Shown: positions 41,844-50,921, counted from the stretch's first letter. The stretch: 64,000 nucleotides of DNA from Darwinimomas sp045600945 (GCA_045600945.1 JAZRYX010000006.1:6644-70643), one strand, 5' to 3'. Numbers and translations are program-made. The notes: generated by a model not told the origin, from the letters alone.

Positions 41844-42925
41844 TCGGATACGTACTCGATAAGCAGAGCTTCCTCATCAAAGGCTTTTTTGAATATAAAA
41901 ATTACGAATTTTCTCAGGATCTCGAGTTCGGGGAAAAATCCAAAATAACCCAGATCTCGAAAAAAGCACCGGCAATACAGAATAAGGACATCGTTATATG
42001 CAAAGACGGAAACGAAGTGATATTTGCAGGAATATGCGAATCTTTTGAAGGAAACGGTAAGAATGGATTCAGCCTGCAGCTGAAACAGACGGAATGCATT
42101 TTTGACCGAAATATCCTGCTGAACTCACCGGAAATGATCCAAACAACAGGAATAGAAGACTTCATAGCGAAAAGCATCGAAGAAAACTGGATAGACTCAG
42201 GAGATCCCCTGCTCGATTCAGAATCCATGACGGTAACAGCGACAACGCATACGCCAATCTCGGTGGTTCCGGATGGAGAAGCCGGTGTAATAAATCTGAT
42301 GGACTTTATTTCACAGGCCAAAGAACTGTGGAAAATACAACTTGAGTTCGACGTAGACAACGGAGCTCTCGCGGTCAGAATCAAGAAAGACCAATCAGCC
42401 ACAATAGAGATTAGCGGAAACATGTCTGACGTCAAGAACCTGAAAGAAACATACGATGTCGATATACTCGCAAAGCTGCAGATCAGATGGAAGATACCGG
42501 ACACTGTAGAAGATGGAGTCGTGACGGAAGTCGGGGCCGTAGAAGACGTCACAGCATTCATGACAGAGTCAGGAGAGCTCACAACAAATGTTGACGATCC
42601 GGACAGAATCGACGGGGTCGCTGATTCAGTCTACATCGAAGCGGATGAAGTTGAAGAGGTAATCCAGAAGGTTTACGACATTTTCCAAAGGAATAAATAC
42701 AACCACAATATCGCTTTCGATTTAAATAAAACTTCGAAGGCTTATCCGGTAGAAGAATTCTTTGTAGGGAGATCAATTCGGATAAAAACTGACGCAGGAA
42801 TAACAGAGTCGATCATATCGGCCAGAACAATAAAGTACAACTCGGCATATATCACGATCACACTTGGAACGAAAAAAATCAGTCTCGTTTCTAAGATTAG
42901 AAGCATGCAGAGGAGGGAATCATGA
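41840..42925 (+). CDS. Tail-associated (Tal-like) structural protein
   Basis: The 361-residue product overlaps Dit by four bases and has the N-terminal hub fold of tail-associated proteins (YEFSQDLEFGEKSKITQISK, SFVGRSIRIK-like C-terminal OB-type part). It stops before any lytic domain, so cell-wall penetration must come from another protein. Position is canonical for Tal. Confidence 0.7.
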   Translation: MIGYVLDKQSFLIKGFFEYKNYEFSQDLEFGEKSKITQISKKAPAIQNKDIVICKDGNEVIFAGICESFEGNGKNGFSLQLKQTECIFDRNILLNSPEMIQTTGIEDFIAKSIEENWIDSGDPLLDSESMTVTATTHTPISVVPDGEAGVINLMDFISQAKELWKIQLEFDVDNGALAVRIKKDQSATIEISGNMSDVKNLKETYDVDILAKLQIRWKIPDTVEDGVVTEVGAVEDVTAFMTESGELTTNVDDPDRIDGVADSVYIEADEVEEVIQKVYDIFQRNKYNHNIAFDLNKTSKAYPVEEFFVGRSIRIKTDAGITESIISARTIKYNSAYITITLGTKKISLVSKIRSMQRRES

Positions 42926-43647
42926 TTAAAAAACTTACATTTGACGCAGCGAGTGTCACATCAAATGACGACTCGGTTCTTTACAAAGCACTCGGAGCAG
43001 GAGACAGGATCCTGAAGGGCTGCGCAATAACAACAAGTCAAAGCCAGATACATGTGGCATCCGGTTATATTTCCGTATACGGAAGACAACTGAAAATAGA
43101 AGGTACTGAGTCGATAACGGTTCCAAGCTCGAGCGTGACTGTTCCGTACAATCTCGTATTAGAGATCAACATGAACAACAACACGCAGACATTCAAAGCG
43201 ATTACAACTGCACCAACGCAGCAGGATATATCCGGAGGAACCGGAATATATCAGCTCCTGATTGCGACGTTTAGCCGGACCGTTAATGGAATCAGCAACA
43301 TATTTGAAAAAATCCCGAGGGGAGACATACTGCCGGCATATCCGATAGGGAGCCTCAGCTGGAACACGGAAACAAGAGCGGGCACAGTATCACCGAACAT
43401 CACACTTCCGAAGCCAAGTCTCGTTACGTCGGAAGAAATCAGATATATCTTCACCGCGGCTTCAGGAACGGCAAGATTCACAGCTCCTGCAGGGTTCAAG
43501 CTGGCGGATGACACGGGATTCGGCGGAGCGTCTGCCGGAAATACGGTAACGGTAGATACAATCACAGGCGACATATACGAAGTATCGTTTGTCGTTTTAG
43601 GCGATGACAAGATCGGAATGATCATTCGCGAATGGATGACAATCTAA
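42922..43647 (+). CDS. Baseplate/tail structural protein, function unknown
   Basis: The 241-residue beta-rich product (IHVASGYISVYGRQLKIEG, IPRGDILPAYPIGSL) follows Tal directly. Its features fit a baseplate connector or upper fibre segment. A run of eight G follows its stop codon, before the next gene. I see no enzymatic motif. Confidence 0.6.
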   Translation: MIKKLTFDAASVTSNDDSVLYKALGAGDRILKGCAITTSQSQIHVASGYISVYGRQLKIEGTESITVPSSSVTVPYNLVLEINMNNNTQTFKAITTAPTQQDISGGTGIYQLLIATFSRTVNGISNIFEKIPRGDILPAYPIGSLSWNTETRAGTVSPNITLPKPSLVTSEEIRYIFTAASGTARFTAPAGFKLADDTGFGGASAGNTVTVDTITGDIYEVSFVVLGDDKIGMIIREWMTI

Positions 43648-43655
43648 GGGGGGGG
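43648..43655 (+). repeat. G8 homopolymer serving as the fibre gene ribosome-binding site
   Basis: Eight G run 5 bases ahead of the ATG of the Gly-rich fibre gene (TAA-G8-CAAAATG) and form its ribosome-binding site. Poly-G tracts slip during replication, so length changes here would alter the spacing or strength of initiation. Confidence 0.6.
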
Positions 43656-43659
43656 CAAA

Positions 43660-44793
43660 ATGAACATTTTAAGAAGAAGAATGCTCGCCCAAGAAAATGA
43701 CAATCCATTCGGAGATGGTTCATTAGGAAATGTAACTATCTCGAATAATCAGACATGGTTTACGGACACAGAAGATATAGGTGTCATTGAAAAGCAATAC
43801 GTGAACCTCACAATCAATAGCAACGTAACGGTTTCCGCAGGAAACCGCAATTCGGGGATCATTTTGCGTGTGCGCGGGAATTGTACCATTAACGGCAACC
43901 TCGTCAACAAAATGGCTCCGAAGTCACACAATGCTGACCTGAGCGCATTTTACCCGATATGGTTGATCCAGAACGGTCGAGCCGGAAACGGAGATCAGGG
44001 CGGAAACTGCATGTCGGGGACCACTTTAATAAATCGTGGCGGCTATGGACAAGCAGGCCGATTTTATGGAGGAGGCACTTCAGGCGGCGGCGCGTCAGGG
44101 CGAGGCGGATATCGGTCAAATGATTTTCCCCAAATAGTACCGGGATTAGGTGCTGACGGTGGAGATGCTGACGGGATAACTGTTAATACAGGTTTTCTCA
44201 TAGGAGCTCAAGCAGTATCAGGAAGAGCAGACCAAAGGCTTGCATACAATGACTCATCTTTCGGAATTCATAACGGAGGAAGAGGAATGTATGGCGGCGG
44301 ATCTTCAGCAGGGCTGGGATTGAGAAATGGATACTATCCGGATTATCGGGTAAGATCCTCGGGAAAAGGCGGAAGCAACGGAGGAAACGCAGATCCTCCA
44401 CAGAAAGAATCAATTTCATACGGGAGCTATTGTGTTGGCGGATCCGGAGGCTCAGGAATCTGGGGCGGAGGAGTAATCATTATATTCTGCGCCGGAATTT
44501 TAACAATCGGAAACACCGCTTCAATTGATGTATCGGGCAACGTCGGAGGACTGAAATCACAAGGTTATGATTCAAATCCAAGCGCGACAATGACTCACTA
44601 TAAAGAAGACGGAGCCGATGGAGGAAAGTCAGGCGGCGGCAGAATATATCTGCTGTCTGCGGGAACAATGACGCGAAATGGAACATTTAATGTAAAAGGC
44701 GGCGGAGACGGCAGCGCAAACACAAACGGAGATAGATACTGGATTAGTTACAGTGACTATCGCAAAGGCCAAGGCGTTCCAAACGCATTCTAA
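43660..44793 (+). CDS. Glycine-rich tail fibre/adhesin
   Basis: The 377-residue product starts with a short tail-attachment part and beta-rich repeats (VNLTINSNVTVSAGN). Many Gly-rich runs follow (GRFYGGGTSGGGASGRGG, GGSGGSGIWGGG, GGKSGGGRIYLL) of the kind that build polyglycine sandwich receptor-binding tips. It probably recognises the host surface. A G8 tract supplies its ribosome-binding site. Confidence 0.75.
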   Translation: MNILRRRMLAQENDNPFGDGSLGNVTISNNQTWFTDTEDIGVIEKQYVNLTINSNVTVSAGNRNSGIILRVRGNCTINGNLVNKMAPKSHNADLSAFYPIWLIQNGRAGNGDQGGNCMSGTTLINRGGYGQAGRFYGGGTSGGGASGRGGYRSNDFPQIVPGLGADGGDADGITVNTGFLIGAQAVSGRADQRLAYNDSSFGIHNGGRGMYGGGSSAGLGLRNGYYPDYRVRSSGKGGSNGGNADPPQKESISYGSYCVGGSGGSGIWGGGVIIIFCAGILTIGNTASIDVSGNVGGLKSQGYDSNPSATMTHYKEDGADGGKSGGGRIYLLSAGTMTRNGTFNVKGGGDGSANTNGDRYWISYSDYRKGQGVPNAF

Positions 44794-44804
44794 GGAGGAA
44801 AAAC

Positions 44805-45128
44805 ATGATATATCACATAACGAGAGAATCAGACGGCAAAGAATGGGTCGAAGAGAATCCAGCATTTGTCCGCCTCAATACAGAGAACGTTTACTGTCTC
44901 ACAACCGAAGCAAATGCTCACGCAGTATATATCGAGGGCATTTGTTACCACATTAAGGGCAGAGCACCGATCCAGGGGCTTAACGACGTAATGGTCGGAA
45001 TATCCAGCGATGAGGCATATGGCAACGTAGAAGTCAAACAGAAAATAGACGGGCATACTGCCGATATAGCCGACGCAAACGATGCTATAGATGAACTCAT
45101 AATCGCAATAACACCAGTGGAGGTATGA
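44805..45128 (+). CDS. Fibre-associated small protein
   Basis: The 107-residue product has a beta-rich N-terminal half, then a helical end (DIADANDAIDELIIAI). It lies between the Gly-rich fibre gene and the XkdX-like gene with a GGAGG site. It may be a fibre chaperone or tip protein; the assignment is positional. Confidence 0.5.
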   Translation: MIYHITRESDGKEWVEENPAFVRLNTENVYCLTTEANAHAVYIEGICYHIKGRAPIQGLNDVMVGISSDEAYGNVEVKQKIDGHTADIADANDAIDELIIAITPVEV

Positions 45129-45129
45129 G

Positions 45130-45378
45130 ATGTTTGAAAGATTGAAAAGACTCTATAAGGCTCACAAAATAACAGCTGAAGGCTTAAGGTACTGGGTCGA
45201 AAAGGGAGCGATAACCCAAGAGGAAATGAATCTGATCCTCGAGGAAAACGGGGACGAAGACGAGATTGAAAAAGATAAAAACTATTACATCGAACATGTG
45301 AGAAACGGAATGGATATAGAAGAGGTTCCAGCAGAATATCGTGACGCGGTAAAAATCGCCTGTGGGCTGGAGGGATAA
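45130..45378 (+). CDS. XkdX-like small tail protein
   Basis: The 82-residue product (FERLKRLYKAHKITAEGLRY then WVEKGAITQEEMNLILEE) fits the XkdX-like family of short proteins found after fibre genes in PBSX-like and related phages. Its end is acidic. The start has a weak site and follows the prior stop by one base; the stop lies just before the receptor-binding gene. Confidence 0.65.
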   Translation: MFERLKRLYKAHKITAEGLRYWVEKGAITQEEMNLILEENGDEDEIEKDKNYYIEHVRNGMDIEEVPAEYRDAVKIACGLEG

Positions 45379-45379
45379 T

Positions 45380-47707
45380 ATGTATCTGATCAACGCGAAG
45401 AAATATGAAAAAGAAGTATCGGTGATGCCATTAGGACATCAGCTTGAAGACGATACCCGCGAGGTTTACTACGATATATCCGAATGGATTGAAGACTACG
45501 GTCCGGGAAGAATCGAGTGGGTATATAAAAGACCGAACGAGGAGATGCCATACTTAGTAGCGCAGTCACGCCAGGAAGACGGTGTTGCTATATGGCGGCT
45601 ATCCGAAACAGACACATCGGTTGCCGGCGAGGGAAGATGCGAATTGAGGTTCTATCCTACATCCTCGCATCCGTCAACGCCGGATCTTATTAAGACAATG
45701 GTATTCCGGACACACGTCTTTCCGTCACTTATTGCAGAAGGTGAGCCGCCACAGCCGGAAGTAGACTGGCTGGAGATTGTAAGGCAGGCGGCCGCAGGAG
45801 TTGCGCGTCAGGAAGCAGAGGCGGCCACTAATGACTTAAAGGAACGCTTCGACAATGTGATTTCCGCTGTAACGACTGATACCGAGGTGATCGACATCCG
45901 TGTCGGTGCTAACGGCATAACTTATCCGACAGCGGGCGAAGCTGTTAGAGGGCAGCTGGATGAAACTGTTAAAATCGTACCGCAAGATCTTACGGATGCA
46001 CAGAAGGCACAGGCGAGAGCAAACATCAACGCTTCAGCACCTGACGGATATTACGGAGCAAGTGGCGGTGTATATCAGTATTCAACAAACTTCCTTGGCA
46101 AGAATACTCCGCAGAATGCTTCCGATATCAACTTCCGTCCGACAGCTTCACAGTTCAGCGGTTCGGGTTGGAACTCTGACAGTATTTCGGGGCAGACAGC
46201 AACCATTGAGAAGATTAAAGGCAAGACTTTAGTGTTTAATCAAATAGCTCACGCGGATAGAACATCAACTGCTACGTATGCTGGTGTCGTTATGTCGGAT
46301 AATAAAGATGAACAGACATTAACATTAAACGGAACAGCCACTGGTTCAGTAAGAAGATATAATGCATTTAAGATAAGCAGTACTGATGAAAAATTTGGAC
46401 TAAGACCATCGCATAAAATCATAATGAGTTGCAAATGGATTAGCGGAAGTTGTACCACAGGACCAAATGAAGCTCTTTCAGACGGATATGTAGGTAGTGC
46501 TAATATCAAATGGGCTGATGTAGTGGCTAACAAGGTAGTTCATATGTATTATACAACGGCATCATCTGGTCAAGTGAGTTCTGTTATTAGTGCGGAAGAA
46601 GGCGATGTTTTCAACAACCTTGTAGTAAAGATAAACTATATCGACCTCACTCAAATGTTCGGCGCAGGTAACGAGCCTGCAACGGTAAAAGAGTTCAAGG
46701 CGATGTTTCCGTTAGATTACTACGCATATAATACTGGGGAACTGATTAGTCTGAATGCTACTGGGCTGAAAACCACTGGATTCAATCAGCTTGACGAAGA
46801 CGGTCACATTCAAGTGCTTGCAGGACTGACCTACAAGATTGAGGGAACATACACATCACTCAAAGATTCAGCAGGAAATGATGTCACAGTAACCAATAGA
46901 GAGTTTACTCCGACAGCCAACGATACCTACACAATGGTAGGTGGTTCTTGTGTTCATCTGAAATGGTCGGGAGTGCGTGACGGAGACACCGAAGATTACT
47001 GGGATAGTGAGCTTTTTCTTCCGATTGCTACCTATTTTGCTGATGGAATGAAGTCGGCAGGTACGGTTTATGATGAACTCACAAAGGACAAGGCTATCAA
47101 GAGAATCGGTAAGTTGGATTTGGGTACTTTGACTTGGGAAACTAACGAACAAGAAACAAGCATTTTTTTTACAAATATACCAACAGATAGGCGACCAGTA
47201 GTTAACACATTAAATATGTTTTCTTCAATGTTTACACCTGTTTCGAGAGTTGGGTATAACTCAATACCTGACAAGAGGATTGAAACCAATTTTGATAATA
47301 ATTCCAAATTCTATATACACGATTCAGCATACACAGATGCAACCGCTTTCAAGACCGCTATGAGTGGAGTTTACCTCTACTACGAACTTGCCGAACCAGT
47401 AGAAACACCTATCAATCCACCGCTTAATCTGACATACAGATGTGACGATTTCGGCACAGAAATGTTGTTACCACAGAATGACGATGAGCCTGTTACTGCT
47501 CCGATGGATGCAGATATTGTTTATCAGATTAACTATGAAGCTAATGTCCGCAACAGCGATTCGCTGAACATTACGAAGGAAAGTTTTGATAACTTCATTT
47601 CTGCTTTTAATGGAAGTGGACTTGGCACAATCACGCAGACTTGGGATGCTACAAACAAGAAGTACACTTATACAGTAGTACCACCTGCTGAACCCGAGGA
47701 GGAATAA
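45380..47707 (+). CDS. Large receptor-binding/baseplate protein
   Basis: The protein (775 residues) begins with a BppU-like N-terminal domain (YDISEWIEDYGPGRIEWVYK, RPNEEMPYLVAQ), then a helical stalk (about 135-170, AAAGVARQEAEAATNDLKER). A long beta-rich distal part follows, with DLTQMFGAGNEPATVKEF. This last phrase is common in tail-tip proteins of clostridial prophages. GGAGG stands before the chosen ATG; an upstream in-frame ATG at 45362 lies before that site. It most likely contacts the host receptor. Confidence 0.75.
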   Translation: MYLINAKKYEKEVSVMPLGHQLEDDTREVYYDISEWIEDYGPGRIEWVYKRPNEEMPYLVAQSRQEDGVAIWRLSETDTSVAGEGRCELRFYPTSSHPSTPDLIKTMVFRTHVFPSLIAEGEPPQPEVDWLEIVRQAAAGVARQEAEAATNDLKERFDNVISAVTTDTEVIDIRVGANGITYPTAGEAVRGQLDETVKIVPQDLTDAQKAQARANINASAPDGYYGASGGVYQYSTNFLGKNTPQNASDINFRPTASQFSGSGWNSDSISGQTATIEKIKGKTLVFNQIAHADRTSTATYAGVVMSDNKDEQTLTLNGTATGSVRRYNAFKISSTDEKFGLRPSHKIIMSCKWISGSCTTGPNEALSDGYVGSANIKWADVVANKVVHMYYTTASSGQVSSVISAEEGDVFNNLVVKINYIDLTQMFGAGNEPATVKEFKAMFPLDYYAYNTGELISLNATGLKTTGFNQLDEDGHIQVLAGLTYKIEGTYTSLKDSAGNDVTVTNREFTPTANDTYTMVGGSCVHLKWSGVRDGDTEDYWDSELFLPIATYFADGMKSAGTVYDELTKDKAIKRIGKLDLGTLTWETNEQETSIFFTNIPTDRRPVVNTLNMFSSMFTPVSRVGYNSIPDKRIETNFDNNSKFYIHDSAYTDATAFKTAMSGVYLYYELAEPVETPINPPLNLTYRCDDFGTEMLLPQNDDEPVTAPMDADIVYQINYEANVRNSDSLNITKESFDNFISAFNGSGLGTITQTWDATNKKYTYTVVPPAEPEEE

Positions 47708-47708
47708 T

Positions 47709-47879
47709 ATGAGAGACGAACATTTGATCTATACGGATTTAGAGGACGGTAAAATCAAAGTGGTTCCCGAAAATGGTTACAAGATGCTTTGCACTCTTAT
47801 AAAACAGTATCTTTGCGAAGCTATCATTACCGAGAAGGAAGTAAAGTATTTCATCAGCGAAGCTGAAAACGAAGAATAA
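47709..47879 (+). CDS. 56-residue phage protein, function unknown
   Basis: The frame opens with GGAGGAATAATATG right after the receptor-binding gene. The acidic helical product (MRDEHLIYTDLEDGK ... VKYFISEAENEE) has the size of small fibre-associated proteins. The terminator at 47896 ends the unit. Confidence 0.6.
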   Translation: MRDEHLIYTDLEDGKIKVVPENGYKMLCTLIKQYLCEAIITEKEVKYFISEAENEE

Positions 47880-47895
47880 CCACACAACATAATCT

Positions 47896-47928
47896 AAAGA
47901 GCCGAGAGCCGAATCTTGGCTCTTTTTA
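47896..47928 (+). terminator. Intrinsic terminator before the lysis genes
   Basis: AAAGAGCC and GGCTCTTT form an 8-bp stem with a 14-base loop, followed by a T-run (TTTTT). It separates tail genes from the holin/endolysin unit. Confidence 0.8.
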
Positions 47929-47952
47929 ATTACACAAAGGAGAATACTTGAA

Positions 47953-48345
47953 ATGAATGTCACAATCAACTGGCAGACCATTATTACTATCGCATCGCTT
48001 ATCACAGCCATTGTGCTGATTGTTAAGTCCATCAAAAAAGGAATGAACTACGCAGAGAAGCCGTCAAAGAATGAAGAAGCCATAAAGGAACTGTACTCTA
48101 TGGTTGAGGAACAGAGAAAAACCGATGAAGCACTCGCTAAAGGGATGCAAGCACTCTTGCGAGCGAGTATGGTTAAAGACTTCAACCATTATTCAGGAAA
48201 GGGGTTTGCTCCTATTTACGCAAGAGAGACGTTCAGGAGCTGTTACGACAATTACCACGCACTTGGCGGGAATGGTGTAATGACAGATATATACAATAAG
48301 TTTTTGGCTCTACCAACGGAGGAACAAAATGAAAAAGAAAACTAA
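47953..48345 (+). CDS. Holin-like/XhlA-like membrane protein
   Basis: The 130-residue product starts with one membrane helix (IITIASLITAIVLIVKSI), then a long charged helix (EEAIKELYSMVEEQRKT) and a mixed C-terminal part. This is the XhlA-like arrangement of holin-associated proteins. It opens the lysis cassette with AAAGGAG before the ATG. Function is inferred from position and topology. Confidence 0.55.
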   Translation: MNVTINWQTIITIASLITAIVLIVKSIKKGMNYAEKPSKNEEAIKELYSMVEEQRKTDEALAKGMQALLRASMVKDFNHYSGKGFAPIYARETFRSCYDNYHALGGNGVMTDIYNKFLALPTEEQNEKEN

Positions 48346-48580
48346 AAAAGAAAAACAGATTGATTTTATTAAGCTGTGTCTGCTTGTTGTAGCAGTATTG
48401 CTTATCACTTTTACAATCGTAATGATTGATACTTTCAGAACTTACGGAGCAGTTCCCGATACATTGGTGACTTGCTTCTTCGCAACATTCTCATTCGAGA
48501 TTATCGGTTGCGTACTTATCAAGATATTCAAGACTATCTATCCCGACAGACATAAAGACGGAGGTGACGCAGTTGGTTGA
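48329..48580 (+). CDS. Putative holin-like protein with two membrane helices
   Basis: The 83-residue product starts with many Lys, then two hydrophobic helices (LLVVAVLLITFTIVMI and TLVTCFFATFSFEIIGCVLI). It fits a class II holin by topology. It overlaps the genes on both sides and lies in the lysis cassette. Confidence 0.55.
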   Translation: MKKKTKKEKQIDFIKLCLLVVAVLLITFTIVMIDTFRTYGAVPDTLVTCFFATFSFEIIGCVLIKIFKTIYPDRHKDGGDAVG

Positions 48581-48878
48581 TTTAACACTTATTGCAAAGG
48601 CACTTATTGAGCTTACGCTCACGATAGCAACAGCCATCTTAATTCCATACTTGAAAACAAAATGGGATTCCTCGAAGATAGATAAAATGATGAAATTGAT
48701 TGATATCGGCGTTCTTGCGGCGGAACAGCTATACACCGTAGAACAGTGGCAAGATAAAAAGCAGTATGTTCAGCAGTTCTTATGGCAAAAGGGATATGAC
48801 ATTGATACCGTTGAAGTCAATTCGGCAATCGAATCGGCAGTCAAGCGTATCAAGTCGGAATTGAGAGGTGCATCATGA
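48564..48878 (+). CDS. LLH-family phage holin
   Basis: The 104-residue product has one N-terminal membrane helix (ALIELTLTIATAILIPYL) followed by the conserved region GVLAAEQLYTVEQWQDKKQY and DIDTVEVNSAIESAVKRIKS. This is the LLH holin family, in which the last segment is diagnostic. The start is GTG, with a GGAGG-type site overlapping the preceding gene. It forms holes for the endolysin. Confidence 0.85.
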   Translation: MTQLVDLTLIAKALIELTLTIATAILIPYLKTKWDSSKIDKMMKLIDIGVLAAEQLYTVEQWQDKKQYVQQFLWQKGYDIDTVEVNSAIESAVKRIKSELRGAS

Positions 48879-49594
48879 TAGGTCACGCATCGTCAGATGA
48901 GCGAGGGAAGTATTCCGGTGGGCAAGCCGGTGATCAGAACGGACGCGAGGTGTATATCCGGGAATGGTATAACCGTCCGTGGAATGTAGTCATGTGGGCG
49001 AAAGATGCAAACGTCCGTGAGGCAATGGCCAAAGCAATGGAACAGGCGTGCGCTAATGACCATATCGGCTACGATCAGGGACAGCGCACTACTTTATATG
49101 ATGCGCTCCGGAAGGTCGGATTCAAGATGGACAAGGTTAAGACAGACTGCGAGACAGACTGCTCTGCATTGGTGGCTTGCTGCGCGAACTGCGCTGGCAT
49201 CATGATCAGCAAAGACATCTATACCGGGAACGAGAAGTCAGCATTTAAGCAGACCGGAGAGTTCGAGATCCATACGGAGCCAAAATACCTGACTTCCGAC
49301 AAGTATATTCCGCGTGGAGCGATTTTGCTATACGAGGGGCATCATACTGCCATCAATCTTACCAACGGCTCACAGTGGGCCGACGAAAGCTTCACAGGCT
49401 GGGTTACATCGGGAACCTGCACATGGATTAATGTAATAATGCTCTGGTTCCTCTTTCCGAAGGTAGTCGCGTTGTATAAAGACTATATGGCCCAGAAAAA
49501 AGCAAAAAAAGATCCGCGCTTTGATCCGGATAAAACAGAATGCGACTGGCGCGGCGTGGACAAGTCAATCTGGCGGTCAGCACTTCATGAGTAA
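48875..49594 (+). CDS. Endolysin, NlpC/P60-like, with hydrophobic C-terminus
   Basis: The protein (239 residues) has a Cys-His peptidoglycan amidase/peptidase fold: catalytic Cys96 in TDCSALVACC and His157 in YEGHHTAI, with the GQAGDQNGREV start common to clostridial phage lysins. Instead of a wall-binding repeat it ends with a hydrophobic stretch (about 184-202, INVIMLWFLFPKVVAL) and a basic tail. That could anchor it to the membrane. ATG overlaps the holin gene by four bases. It is the last clear gene before the right end. Confidence 0.8.
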   Translation: MIGHASSDERGKYSGGQAGDQNGREVYIREWYNRPWNVVMWAKDANVREAMAKAMEQACANDHIGYDQGQRTTLYDALRKVGFKMDKVKTDCETDCSALVACCANCAGIMISKDIYTGNEKSAFKQTGEFEIHTEPKYLTSDKYIPRGAILLYEGHHTAINLTNGSQWADESFTGWVTSGTCTWINVIMLWFLFPKVVALYKDYMAQKKAKKDPRFDPDKTECDWRGVDKSIWRSALHE

Positions 49595-49606
49595 CTTAAG
49601 TGAAAT

Positions 49607-49687
49607 GGAAAGCTGCATAAGGCAACTACAAAATGTAATTAAAATGAACAAAAAAATAAGCTTATGCCTTATGTGGCAAAGCTTTCC
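49607..49687. repeat. Large inverted repeat near the right prophage end
   Basis: GGAAAGCT (49607-49614) pairs with AGCTTTCC (49680-49687), and GCATAAGGC with GCCTTATGT (8 of 9). They enclose a 42-base AT-rich loop, which itself holds ATAAGCTTAT. A 5-base bulge interrupts the second arm. No T-run follows. It lies in the 265-bp gap between endolysin and gap. Confidence 0.6.
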
Positions 49688-49774
49688 GGATTTAGATTCA
49701 AAAAACAAGTGTTAAACCGGGGACGGTGAAAAATGATTCAAACAAAAAAATGTTAGATTTTGGAGACTCTGCCC

Positions 49775-49803
49775 TTGCAAGTTGCCATCAAATTTCGTAT
49801 AAT
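49775..49803 (+). promoter_or_regulatory. gap promoter
   Basis: TTGCAA (49775-49780) and TATAAT (49798-49803) stand 17 bp apart, about 57 bp before the gap start. It marks the start of chromosomal DNA to the right of the prophage. Confidence 0.8.
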
Positions 49804-49859
49804 AGTCACGTTGTTCATAAATAATTGAAATATATATATATTTTCAGGAGGATTTTAAA

Positions 49860-50891
49860 ATGTCAGTAAAAGTTGCGATTAACGGATTTGGTCGTATCGG
49901 ACGTCTTGCTTTCAGACAGATGTTTGAGGCAGAGGGTTACGAGGTAGTAGCAATCAACGATCTTACAAAGCCTGAGATGCTTGCTCATCTTCTTAAGTAT
50001 GATACAGCACAGGGTGGATTCATGGGAAGAATCGGTGAAGGAAAGCACACTGTAGAAGCAGGCGAAGATAACATCGTTGTTGACGGCAAGAAGATCACTA
50101 TCTACAAAGAGGCAGATGCCAACAACCTTCCATGGGGAGAAATCGGTGTTGATGTAGTTCTTGAGTGTACAGGTTTCTACACATCAAAAGAGAAGGCTAT
50201 GGCTCATGTAAATGCAGGCGCTAAGAAAGTTGTTATCTCAGCTCCGGCAGGAAATGACCTTCCTACAATCGTATTCAATACAAACCATAAGACACTTACA
50301 CCTGCAGATCAGGTTATCTCTGCAGCATCATGTACAACAAACTGCCTCGCTCCTATGGCAGATGCTCTTAATAAGTATGCTCCTATCCAGAGCGGTATCA
50401 TGAGCACAATCCATGCTTACACAGGCGATCAGATGATCCTTGACGGACCACAGAGAAAGGGAGACCTTCGTAGAGCACGTGCAGGCGCAGCTAACATCGT
50501 TCCTAACTCAACAGGTGCAGCAAAGGCTATCGGTCTTGTTATTCCTGAACTTAACGGCAAGCTCATCGGTTCTGCACAGCGTGTTCCTACATTTACAGGA
50601 TCAACAACAATCCTTGTTGCTGTAGTTAAGGGTAAAGACATTACTAAAGAGGGCATCAACGCTGCAATGAAGGCTGCACAGACTGAGTCATTCGGTTACA
50701 CAGAGGAGCAGCTCGTTTCTTCAGACGTTATCGGTATGAGATTTGGTTCACTCTTCGATGCAACTCAGACTATGGTTGCTAAGATCGATGAGGACACATA
50801 CCAGGTACAGGTTGTTTCATGGTATGACAACGAGAACTCTTACACATCACAGATGGTAAGAACAATCAAGTATTTCGCTGAGCTTAAGTAA
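49860..50891 (+). CDS. gap: Glyceraldehyde-3-phosphate dehydrogenase
   Basis: The protein (343 residues) has the NAD-binding INGFGRIGRLAFRQM start and the active-site loop SAASCTTNCLAP. It converts glyceraldehyde 3-phosphate, NAD and phosphate to 1,3-bisphosphoglycerate and NADH. The strong promoter and AGGAGG site and the strong bias for frequent codons indicate high expression. It is followed by a terminator and then pgk. Confidence 0.98.
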   Translation: MSVKVAINGFGRIGRLAFRQMFEAEGYEVVAINDLTKPEMLAHLLKYDTAQGGFMGRIGEGKHTVEAGEDNIVVDGKKITIYKEADANNLPWGEIGVDVVLECTGFYTSKEKAMAHVNAGAKKVVISAPAGNDLPTIVFNTNHKTLTPADQVISAASCTTNCLAPMADALNKYAPIQSGIMSTIHAYTGDQMILDGPQRKGDLRRARAGAANIVPNSTGAAKAIGLVIPELNGKLIGSAQRVPTFTGSTTILVAVVKGKDITKEGINAAMKAAQTESFGYTEEQLVSSDVIGMRFGSLFDATQTMVAKIDEDTYQVQVVSWYDNENSYTSQMVRTIKYFAELK

Positions 50892-50921
50892 TTAAATAAC
50901 ACATTAGAAATAATGACCTTC

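Larger units (their letters stand above)
17733..49715. mobile_element. HK97-type temperate siphophage prophage, approximate bounds
   Basis: The region contains, in order, a minus-strand integrase and lysogeny genes, a divergent CI/Cro-like switch, replication and DNA-modification genes, packaging, head, tail, fibre, holin and endolysin genes. All structural reading frames are open with overlapping or near-touching junctions, so it looks complete. The ends are approximate: the DNA glycosylase terminator region lies to the left and the gap promoter to the right. I compared 17680-17800 with 49590-49860 by eye and found only 7-8 base matches, none convincing as an att core. Confidence 0.9.

Noticed and set aside
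49587..49715. 42-residue reading frame after the endolysin
   Set aside because: It has no ribosome-binding site and no recognisable composition, and the inverted repeat 49607-49687 explains the sequence better.
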